This document shows, one piece after another, positions 24,060 through 33,817 of a stretch of DNA of 64,000 bases. Location: assembly GCF_947179165.1 (NCBI RefSeq), contig NC_077238.1:47782293-47846292 (forward strand), read 5' to 3'. Source of the stretch: Solanum dulcamara (lineage: Eukaryota; Streptophyta; Magnoliopsida; Solanales; Solanaceae). A model generated the notes under the pieces. The model had not been told where the DNA came from, ran no database searches, and saw only the letters and a list, made by a program, of their open reading frames with translations. A program made the translations under genes and the position numbers. Position 1 is the stretch's first letter. Each line of letters begins with the position of its first letter.

Positions 24060-25839
24060 GGGAAGATGGGCCCCACTGCCATGTGGCAGCCCCTCCTTGA
24101 TTGCATGGATGCGGTGGCCCAATAGGGACTGGACACGTGTCACCTCTAGGGGATGAAACGTGTCACACCCTAAGACCACATAAATGTATGTATATGAATC
24201 ATATACTCCAGCCTTTATTCATCAAAACTTCAGCAAGTAAGAAATATGAACAAACCCTAGAAGTGGAGAGAAAAATGTGACGGCTTAGGAGGGAAAAATA
24301 AGGTAAGACCCGATTTTGTTTCGTAAATTAATTATCTAGCATATAGAATGATGATATGGAGGTATTAGTAGTATAAAATTTGAGTTTGGTGCAGCAAAAA
24401 TCAGACAGCAAGCTGCCACGACGTTACAGCGGGCTAAAGAAGGTTTCGAGGCGCGATTTTGGCTAGTTTGGCCAATTTCGGGTAAGGTAAGGTTTTTTCT
24501 TTAAATTTGGACTTTATGGGATTTTTATGGAGTGTATTATGTACCTTTTATACTGATGGAATTATGGAAAAATCGTGGGGATGCTCAGCGAAAGAAACAG
24601 TCTAAATTGAAGTTGCCGTAGTTAAATTGTAGTGGAGGTGAGGCGTGGTGTGTTTGGAGGCTGCTGATGGTTGGGTGGTGTGTGTTGCAGGGTATAAATG
24701 TGTTCTAAAATAGATTTGGAAGTTTTTGGTTGCAGCCACATGATTCCACGCTTCGTACGATTAAAGGTTTCACAAAATAGAAACTAGAAACCCTATTTTG
24801 GATATCGTAATTTTGGGCGAGTCGTTCGGAGGTTGTAATGTATAATGTTGCAAAGATTTCTATATATACGAGCTTCTGGTTATGTTTTTGGTTGTCTGTA
24901 GATATTAGGGACGTGATTGGGAATCCGGATAGGGCACATTATAGGGGAGTTGCTGTCCGATTTTCGTTAACGCCTTAACTAGTTAAGGAACTAGTCGAGA
25001 AGGCGAGCGAGGGAATGGGGTTTATGAATACTCTTAAGTAATGTAAGATGCTGAAAGGTATAAAGAGGTTGATGTTCGTATTGATTTAATATTACCTAGG
25101 TTCATGGGACGATAAGACGACTGGGACAAAGACTAACCCATAACAGGTATGTGAAGCTTTCTTTTGGCATGTTTTTGGCATAAGTATGTAAAGCTATTCT
25201 TATTTATTTTGGCATGTCTTAGATATAAGTTATGAATGGTTTGTATATGGAACTTGGGTATAGTTCCATTCGTAAAGCTCTGAGTACAGTCCATAATTCT
25301 TATCCACTTCCTAATGGTAGAACTCCTGTAATAGTTGAGTTATTGCCTTTTTAAGGCTTCTATAGGATAAAAGGTAATATATGTAGAGCCTATTAACTGT
25401 TGTTCACTTCTAAATGCTAAGGCTCTTAAGGTAGCTGAGCTATCACCCTCAAGCCTTCTATACAGGAAATAGTAACCAGATGCATGGGAAGCATGAACTA
25501 TAACTCCTATTCATTTCTTAATATCGAAGTTCTTAAAGTAGTTGAACTGCTACCCTCGAGTCCCTATATGATGAATACTAATTGAATATATGAGGTCCCA
25601 TGACTAAGAACTCTATAATGACAAGTGTCTCTAATTGTATAAGCCGTTTGGTATTACCTTAATAAAAGCCTAGGACTCTTGAGACAACGTGGATGTGGCC
25701 CCTAATGGAAGTTAGAAGATACGTGAGACGATGATAGTTTTGATCCTCAAATGATAATCCATGGCGGTTGTTATACCGAATCTCAGAGGATGAACTAATT
25801 GCATATGGTTCCTCGTTACTTTACTCATGCAGGCTGTTA

Positions 25840-26355
25840 ATACGTCACTCACCACATCCCATGAAGGGTCGGGCATGATAAATTCACCGCATCCCATAAA
25901 GGGCCGGGCATGATAAATTTACCGTGTCCTCTGAAGGGCCCAGCATGATAAATTCACCGCGTCCTAGGAAGGGCTGGACATGATAAATTCACTACATCCT
26001 ATGAAGGGCCGGGCATGATAAATTCACCGCATCCCATGAAGGGCCGGGAATGATAAATTCACCGCATCCCATGAAGGGCCAGACATGATATATGATGAAA
26101 TGATTATTCACCGCGTCCCATGAAGGGCCGGGCATGATAAATTCACTGCAGCCCATGAACGTTCAGGCATGATAAATTCACCGCATTCCATGAAGGGCCG
26201 GGCATGATATATGATAAAATGATTATTCACCGCATCCCATGAAGGGCCGGGCATGATATATGATGCAATAATCATTCATCGCATCATATGAAGGGTCGGG
26301 CATGATTATAATGAAATGATTATGATACCAAGTTCACTAGAGGGCCGGGTACAGG
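25840..26355 (+). repeat. 35-bp minisatellite in solo LTR, about 12 copies
   Basis: Direct repeats of GGGCCGGGCATGATAAATTC followed by ACCGCATCCCATGAA, period 35 bp, some units carrying a short TATGATGAAATGATT insertion. Units differ by a few substitutions (GGGCCGGG, GGGCTGGA, GGTCGGG). Confidence 0.9.
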
Positions 26356-27000
26356 GTATGATAAGGTATACGACTACATGTCCTAAGCTGCAGGTATAGT
26401 AATATGTTAACTGTTATACATGTTTTCTGTATCCCCATTTCAGTTGTTGTTTCAGTTATGATATGTTATGCTTTACATACTCAGTACATATATCGTACTG
26501 ACCCCCTTTTTCTCGGGGGGCTACGTTTCATACCCGCAGGTACAAATGTTCATTCTGGAGATCCGTCAGCTTAGGAGTTCCTCTCAGCTATGTCGGAAGT
26601 GCTTCACTATTCTGGAGCCTAATTTTAGATACTCATCACTTAATGTATATATTTTTACATATAGGGGTACGATGAGGGCCCTGTCCTGCTATATGTTGCT
26701 ATTACTATTCCTAGAGGTCTGTAGATAGCTGAATATGGGATGTTGGTGAGTTCGTTTCGATTGCGCCTATACGATATTTTATGAATATTGTTATGTTACA
26801 GCAGCCTTGTCGGCTTGCATGCCCTTATATGCTATGAGACGAGTGAAAGAGGCCACACCTACACGAAAAAGTTTTAACTCGTTGGTATTTTTGTAAGTAG
26901 TATCACCTTGTTCATAGTTCAATATGACTACAACTGATAGGTAGGTATACGGGGTTCCAGGTCGGACCCCAATCGCAGCCTATGGGGTTGGGTCGTGACA

Positions 27001-27545
27001 ACCATGATGTCTTATAATTTTTAAAAGGTACAATCTGTCATAGTCCTTTATGGTTTCTGATGTCTTAATAAGTAAGAAATAGGCTAATTTGGTCATCCTA
27101 TCCACAATCACCCAAATAGAGTCATGTTGTCTACGGGATCGCAGTAAACCTATAATGAAGTACATATTTATAATCTTTCACTTTCATTTTGGAATCATAA
27201 CATTTTGGGCCACTCCACTAGGCCTTTGATGTCAAATTTGACTTATTGGAAATTTGGGTATTTGGATACAAACTATGCTATATGTTTTTTCATTCCACTC
27301 CACTAATATACTTCTTTCAAATCATGCTACATCTTTGTAGAACCTGGATGGATGGAATAATTGGAGTTATGGGCCTCCTCCATGATCCTTTCTTGAATAC
27401 CATCAATACTTGGAACACACAATCTCCCTATATACCTTAATAGTCCATCTCCCCCATTGGCAAAAGCTATTACCTTCTGCTTGTAGACATCATCTTTCAA
27501 TTGGAGAAGAATGGGATCTTGATCTTTATTTTCTTTCACCTCTGC
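27001..27545 (-). pseudogene. pol: Integrase N-terminal half
   Basis: From 27539 down: the zinc-binding part (RLCVPSIDGIQERIMEEAHN, then SIHPGSTKM, containing the H..H of the HHCC domain) and, at 27165-27001, RQHDSIWVIVDRMTKLAYF and KIIRHHG. The first catalytic Asp (VIVDRMTK) is present. The frame stops at the solo LTR and resumes at 23633. Stops lie between 27327 and 27165. Confidence 0.85.
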
Positions 27546-27785
27546 AACTAACCATTATTCTTCCCCATTCCAAACAATAGTACCATCATGACGAGTGTCA
27601 ATAAGTTAAACTCCTAAATGGCGAACCTATAAACCTCTTTAGCCAACTCCTTCTTTCCCTCTTCTACATGGACATTGCTCCCAATAGACAACTTGCTAAG
27701 AGAATCAACAACCACATTAGATTTACATGGGTGGTAGAGAATGCTCATAACATAGTCTTTGAGCAACTCATTCTATCTCTTCTGC
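27546..27785 (-). pseudogene. pol: RNase H C-terminal remnant and RH-IN linker
   Basis: The minus strand reads a NLRQ block, LLKDYVMSILYHPCKSNVVV and DSLSKLSIGS, then GKKELAKEVYRF. These are the end of the gypsy RNase H (usual form ...NLRQRRW.ELLKDYD..I.YHPGKANVVADALSR) and the start of the linker. Everything between the RT FGLTN motif and this point is missing, about 400-600 bp compared with a full element. Confidence 0.75.
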
Positions 27786-28210
27786 CTCAAGTTCTACTCT
27801 TTTTAAGTAAACAAAAATCAAGCCTATGAACGTGGTAGGGGTATTAGTCAACCTAAAACACATAACTAGGAACTGGCCGTAACGAGTCCTAAATATGGCC
27901 TTAGGGACGTCCACTACTCTAATCCTCAACTGGTGGTAGCCGGATCTCAGATCAATCTTAGAAAACACCACGACACCTTAAAACTAGTCGAATATGTCAT
28001 CAATCCTAGGCATGGGGTAATGGTTCTTCACCTTCACCTTGTTCAACTGCCTATAATTGATGCACATCCTTATTGTATTGTCCTTCTTCTTAACGAACAT
28101 GACTGGGGCACCCCAAGGTGATACACTATGCCGAATAAATCTCTTATCCAAGAGATCCTAAAGCTGAACACTGAGCTCCTTGAGCTATGCGGGGGCCATA
28201 CAGTACTGTG
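27786..28210 (-). pseudogene. pol: First half of reverse transcriptase, family A type
   Basis: From about 28190 down: [20 protein letters not shown], a [18 protein letters not shown] block, [14 protein letters not shown], then [31 protein letters not shown] and [10 protein letters not shown], where it breaks. Residue choices agree with the family A RT at 55600-55900 rather than family B at 18385-18790. The YxDD-box half is absent. The frame has stops and a frameshift near the FDQLQG position. Confidence 0.85.
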
Positions 28211-28760
28211 GGATGGAAATAGGATGATTCCCCAACTCTACATTAATAGCGAAGTCAATATCGGGGTCAGAAGGGAGGCCATACAGATTGGCAGGAAACA
28301 CATCTACACACTCTCGAGACGAAGGTACTAAATCAACTGTAGGGACCTACCTATTTATATCTCTAACACAATCCAACAATTCCAAACACCCGCTGGCTAT
28401 TAACCTTTGGACCCAAAGAAAAAGGGATCATTCAAACTGGCGTAAGACCACAAAGGCCCTTCTACACCACCGACAAAATACTAGGCATGGCTAAGGTAAC
28501 AATCTTGGCATAGAAATCCAAGAACACACGATGAGGAGATAACTAGTCCATGCCTAAAATCAAATCTAAATCCACTATATTAAGAAAAAAAAGATCAATT
28601 CTAGTATCACACCGCTGAATCACCTACTTAGATCGAAACACAATGGCTCAAATAATAGCTCCGAGAACATATTAAAATGAGGGGAATAATAAATATATAT
28701 ATAACAATATGTAGAGATTGGATCAAATAAAGAAGACATAGGCTGATGGCATACGAAAAT
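28211..28760 (-). pseudogene. pol: Protease region remnant
   Basis: Lies between RT and gag where the aspartic protease belongs. I can see only loose likeness, and the catalytic Asp-Ser/Thr-Gly triplet is not clearly readable. Annotated from position. Confidence 0.4.
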
Positions 28761-30470
28761 AATACCTATGATCAGATCTTTTGATGCCTCAGCCTTTGCT
28801 CTAGTTGGGGCTACACAGAAGTGGTCCTCCCAGCCCTGCTACTTCTATCAGTCTCCTATCCTAAGTTCCCGCCAGTTCATCTCAGAGGTCTACCCATGCA
28901 TATGGTGGTCGAGGCTCCTTTACCCTCCTCATTGACTCTGCATCCTGAACGACCTCCTCGGGGACCTTCTTATGCACCTTGAGGACTATCTCTATGGTCT
29001 TGGCCCCTCCTCCACCTCTAACTATAGGTGCTGGTGTTGGCGCGCACCTACCTTCCTATGGAGCTGGTAAGTCTAGCCTGCACTAAGGGCACTTGCGGGA
29101 CCAATGATCTAGCTCTCCATACTCATAGTACCCTTAGGAATATCTGCTGAAAGCTAGAGGTCAGCTACCTCATTCGAAAGAATTCATCTGTGAACCACCT
29201 CGGCCCTAACTCAGATCGACACTATAGCCAACATGAAGGTGTTGATCACCATCTATAGTCTAATGAGAGGCTTGGAAGGGGAGACTAGACTGACTCGGCT
29301 GAAACCTTTAGAAAGATCTATCATAAGACTCCCGGGGTCTAAAGGAGTGCCCATCATGGCTATCATTTTGTCTAGCTCTCTTACTGCTGCCTCTTAGGGC
29401 CTCGCGATAGAGCTACTCAAGTGTGTAGGCATAGAGTACCATCTTCATACCTGAGAGGCCTGCTAAGACTAAAGATTGAGTCTCGATCCATAATTAGACC
29501 CTCAATCTCTTGAAAAAGCACCGAACTCTCTCCTTCTGTATAGGTAATATCATGGTGGCATGCCTGGAGACTTGTGGAATCGGTCCTCATACTTTGATAC
29601 TATCATAAAGCCCGCTCCAACCATGAAATCTGATCCCTGAGCTAATATCTGATGCTCCTAGGGATAAACCACGATAAAAAGTTCTCTAAAAACTCATATC
29701 ATGTAACAAGTGGAGACCTAACTGGCCTAGTCTCCAAATATGTATGCCACCACTATCAAGTGGGACCGTCTAGTTGATAGGCGGTGAAGTCGGCTACTCT
29801 CGACTCCACTAGACCTAAGGTTTATAGCCGCTCACGGCAAATAAGTAGAAACTCATAAGTATCCTCACCCACAACCAAAAAAATCTAGGCAGTGATAATC
29901 TAAGGAACACCCTGAGCATCTTCTGCTCCCAAAGTGGCATGACTCTCTCAAAATCATCAGGATTAATGGCCGGTACCAGTGGCTGATGAACAATCGATGC
30001 CGAAGGCTGGGCTAGTCCTGCAGTGCTAAAGGGGGTGGAGCTGGGGCCAGCTGCATACCCCAAATGGCAGCCCTAATCTGGGTGAACATTGCTTGTAAGA
30101 CTAGAGTTGTGACTGGTACGGGCGGTGGCTTAGCTGGTCTCGAGCCCACCAGCTGCTGATGTACTTAAGCTACTGGTGGCTCCACCTCCAGCTCCGTAGT
30201 CTGCTCTTGATCCCGAGATGGTGTTGTTTCCCTAGCATGAACCCGAGGTAAATCTCTACCTCCACGAGTGTGGAAGCAATCCTGTAAAAGAGTGGATCAA
30301 GTGAGATATCCAGAAAACAAGAAGACACACACTGCAGAACAGCGATACAAACACGACACATTCCTTAAGAAATCCTGTACCCTTTAGAGGATAAGTTATG
30401 GATGTCTCCATGATGATCCACAAGACTCTACCAGATGTTAGCTTATTACAAGTGAGACCAGTGAACCTAA
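28761..30470 (-). pseudogene. gag: gag wreck of the chimeric element
   Basis: From the right: the block at 30063-29815 with INPDDFERVMPLWEQKMLRV and LRLSLPRFF (compare gag A1 at 8500 and A2 at 53940), capsid text near 29780-29420, and a zinc knuckle at about 29130-29089 reading YYEYGELDHWSRKC. Both N-terminal cysteines of the C-x2-C-x4-H-x4-C box are replaced by tyrosine (TGT to TAT), while H and the last C remain. Stops are frequent. The sequence family is the same as in A1 and A2. Confidence 0.78.
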
Positions 30471-30471
30471 G

Positions 30472-30483
30472 GCTCTAACACCA
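30472..30483 (-). other. Primer binding site of the chimeric element
   Basis: The minus strand reads TGGTGTTAGAGC, two changes from the initiator tRNA-Met PBS TGGTATCAGAGC, three bases from the LTR end at 30487. Confidence 0.85.
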
Positions 30484-30486
30484 ACT

Positions 30487-33400
30487 TGTCATGACCTGAT
30501 TTCTCAGTTCAGGATGGCACTTATTATGACCCACCAATAGGCAAGCCGACCCATATCCCAAAAATGCGAGTAATGGGATATCAGGGTAGAAAACCAACAA
30601 TCTAATCTATACATGGTAAAGTAATAATAGGAGCATACAATGAACCAGTAGAAACAACTGAATATATATATAAAAACAAAAAGAATCCCTCCCAGAACCA
30701 GGAAGTCACACACGTAGAGAGATGCTAACAAAAGAGTACAAGTCCAAAAAGTGGACCACGGAAATAGAGCTATCTTAGAAAGAAAAAAGATAGGCAAAAT
30801 ATATGCACAAAAGGAGATGGGTAAATCCAGAACGCAGTGTCTCTATCTTGCCTCCGAGCATGACCATAGTTGGCTCAAATCAACACCTATAGCTAGTACT
30901 TAGACCTGCATTATAAAAATAGATGCAGAGTGTAGTATGAGTACCAAAAAAATAGGTACCTAGTAGGCATCATAAGTCGACTTAGCAATATAAACAAAAG
31001 TAAACTGAAATGCGAGTAAAAGACCATAACCAAAGATAGGGCAAGAAGTAAATATAGGTATGTACACGAGCATGCTAGCAAATAAAGAAAAAAAAATTAA
31101 ATGACCACGCTGGGATTCCATAAACTCGACAGGTACGCTAATGCACAAATAAAGATTAAACACTTCATGTACTCCCATATGCCCGACAGCTGCAAGAATA
31201 GTTGATAGAAAATGACAAAACAAAAACGACATCAATAATATCACCATTTCCCATACATGAAATGAACCATTTCCAAGCTCTAACACCCCAACCCATAGCT
31301 GGGAGTAGATAAATACTTAAAATAAAAGATTCATCAGGGAATCAGGAATTTAACCGCGTGAAAGCTGGACCATGGATTGTAACCTAGCAACTGTAGAAAA
31401 TGAGTCGACAAGGCTAGACCACAGAGTTTAATCGAGTAACTATAGCCAAAGGTTGAGCACGGGTAAGCTAGACTACAGACTTTAACTGGGTATCTGTAGC
31501 TACGAAGCCTGAACATAGGTAAGCTGGACCACAGACTTTGACTAGGTATTTATGGCTAAGGAGCCACAAACTTTGATCGGGTATCTATAAAGAAGGAATG
31601 AAACCGAGCTAGAATTAGGAAATAACCATACATCACGGGGAGTACCCCCAAACCTAGTGTCATTAATGCACCACTCCAGCCCGAGCCAAATATAACCCGA
31701 ATAGCCGAGAAAACTTCCAACATCAAGAACCGAGTGATGCAGGACCGATAGGATAATAGAGCATTATGGAGGTAAGGTTATAACCTGATTTACTTTCTAG
31801 CTATGGCTCAAACTATCAAACTACAGCCTGCTACATCAGTCTATAGGGAGCTAACTGTCCGAAATAATGTCGGAGAGGTCCTAGAGCCCAATGATATCAA
31901 CTAGTGCAAGTCTAGAGAATTCACTTGTCTAAGCCTAGACTATGGCCCAACATGCTTCCAAACAATAACAATAGGCATAATATTCATTACAAGATAGAAA
32001 TAACCAACAACCACAGGAGTCGTGCTTAAACAGTCAAATAATTTCCCGAAAATAGCACTTATGGCATGGAATTTAGGAATTTAGCATACTTCTCAAACCC
32101 CTCCAAATTCATATAATTCAACATATAATTGCCTAAACATGTTCAGTCTAATAAGGGTAAAATTGTAGCCTACCTGTAAGATGACCATGCACGCTCCAAC
32201 TCATGAAACCAAAGTTTTTCCCTTCGGAGTAGCCTCCGAATGCTGCCATAATATCAACAATTAAATCAAGATGTTAATACAATCATTATGACACTATAAT
32301 TATCAAATTCTGAGACAGGCTAATATTGGAGTTTAAAATGGGAAATATGGGACCCACATCTGGAATTCCAGAATTGACCCCAAAAATAGGCTCTAACTAC
32401 AACCCCTATCTCATGTTCTACTAGGGAACACAATTCACCTACCAAATCAACCCTACGACTATCATGCGTTCATGATCAACAACAAGCTCAAGAACACTAG
32501 AAGCATAGGAAAAAAGGGAAATTACCTCAAAGGAAGCCTCAAATCCTAATTCTAAACACACAGTTGGGTTCCCCTCAAAAAATTATGCAAGATAGACTTT
32601 TGACATGCATAAATCGCCAAAGAATTGAAGGAGAAAACCAAATTTAAAATTTCATACTAAATCTAAAATTTGGGTCTTAAGAATGGCCATAAGGTGTAGA
32701 TTTAGCGATCACCCGGCGATTGCTTAAGCCACATCCTCTTGAAAGGTGGGCATCGATTTTGCGATGCCTATTCGCTTAAGCAATCGGCCGTTTTAACGAC
32801 AGGGCTGTTGCTTAAGCGATACCCTCCAAAAAAGGGTTGATCGCTTTAGAGAGCTCCTATCCACTTATTCAGCACTCGATTTAGAAACCATGGTTTACTA
32901 AAGGGACGGCACCAGACATTGCTGATGCAAGAAAGACTTTAACATGACAAATCCTTCGACTGGGTGCTCGAGATTAGTTCGGAACCCCGTACGTGCAATT
33001 GAGATATGCTACTCTACTAAATTTAATGTTTTGGACTCAATGGGGCATTTGACATTCCCATATGAGGTCATTTTAACAAAGAGTGGGTCCTACACCCAAG
33101 TTTCATTTTGAGTCTATTTTCACAACATGCCTCGGGATTAGACTAGAAGCCTCAGAGAGCGAATAAAGTGTCGTTCCAGACCAAAATCAATATTTTGAAA
33201 CTAACTGTGTTATTAAAATTTTTATTCGAGCGTGTTTTCCAAGAATGTTGACCAAAGTCAACTATAGGCTAAATTTTAAAGGCAAAAAGCGCCAAATAGT
33301 CCTAAACTTTTATCGATTGCCTCGGTACTCATGCTGATCATATTACTAGCCTAATTTGGCTATTTCTGAGCTAATATAACTATCTGAATTCCGTTCTAAG

Positions 33401-33536
33401 ATCGTTTTCTTGATGCAAAGTCAGCTTTTCAAGATAAAAATCTCCAAAATAGGGAAACAGGCCTTAAACCCAAATGAGCGACTAGACAACCAAAAAATCA
33501 GTTCCAGTAAATCATAAATAACTTTGGGTCACTACA
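30487..33536 (-). mobile_element. Family A 5' LTR (minus strand), 3050 bp
   Basis: The left end TGTCATGACCTG and right end GGTCACTACA give a TG...CA LTR on the minus strand (TGTAGTGACCC ... GGTCATGACA). It matches the LTR at 50743 from its first bases and those at 4902 and 4917. A degenerate minisatellite of about 65-70 bp (AAGCTGGACCACAGACTTTG words) occupies 31340-31610. The right border touches a hAT transposase fragment at 33537. Confidence 0.85.
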
Positions 33537-33640
33537 AAAACACTATAAATGACAGAATGAATGCTTAATATTTAGAAAGAATAAATTTCATGAAAATATT
33601 GATAAAGAAATCACAAAGTCTCTTGAAGAATCTTTTAGAG
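33537..33640 (+). pseudogene. hAT transposase relic, fragment 1
   Basis: Plus-strand frame starting about 33542: a KHYK-stop-QNECLIFRKNKFH stretch followed by ENIDKEITKSLEESFRV. It lies between an LTR and LINE-1. It fits the region upstream of the VDQAI...RFEQF part found at 41745 on the other side of LINE-1, in the order known for hAT/TTF-type (ZMYM1-like) transposases of plants. Short and with one stop, so the call rests on the context. Confidence 0.55.
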
Positions 33641-33817
33641 TTTTTTTTTTAATCAAAATTTTCCTCATTATATAAAGCAGAACGAAATAACAAGTACAAG
33701 GAGGGGGACATGAAAAGCCTTACCTCCAAAAATAAGATAGATGAGAAGTTGGCTTTAAGGTCGGCATTCTTATCCCTGGTACAAAGGTGCTATCTATGTA
33801 CTAGAAAAGCGTTAAAT

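Larger units (their letters stand above)
23634..27000 (+). mobile_element. Solo LTR (family C), 3367 bp, inserted in integrase
   Basis: Starts TGTTACACCCC, ends GGTCGTGACA, flanked by the 5-bp duplication ACCAT. No coding frame inside. Features in order: a sequence resembling another LTR start (TGTGACAACCC) at 23741, twin perfect palindromes at 24010-24059, a block of long AT-poor text to 24480, a 35-bp minisatellite at about 25840-26355 and a TCGGGGGGCTACGTTTCATACCCGCAGG-type region near 26512-26540. The last resembles the R/U5 text of Tekay-like gypsy LTRs of Solanaceae. Element identity beyond 'gypsy-type LTR' is inference. Confidence 0.85.
22581..33536 (-). mobile_element. Second gypsy element, apparently family A/B chimera, minus strand
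   Basis: Left to right: polypurine tract, integrase (split by a solo LTR), RNase H remnant, RT first half, PR remnant, gag, PBS 30472-30483, family A LTR 30487-33536. Its 3' LTR is the family B LTR at 20349-22580, while its 5' LTR is family A. The RT wording ([22 protein letters not shown]) fits family A at 55680-55850. The RT back half is missing, and the join to RNase H is near 27785. Either two elements fused by recombination or deletion, or a truncated A element lies beside a truncated B element. Confidence 0.6.

Noticed and set aside
23962..24156. Plus-strand frame over the twin palindromes
   Set aside because: Made of the palindrome repeat (PTWSQVGDPPTW); no other support.
25840..26355. 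Regular repeats considered as a CRISPR-like array
   Set aside because: 35-bp units are contiguous with no unique spacers, and the context is a plant LTR; it is a minisatellite.
28128..28494. Overlapping plus-strand frames of about 67 codons
   Set aside because: Opposite strand carries the RT and protease part of the gypsy element.
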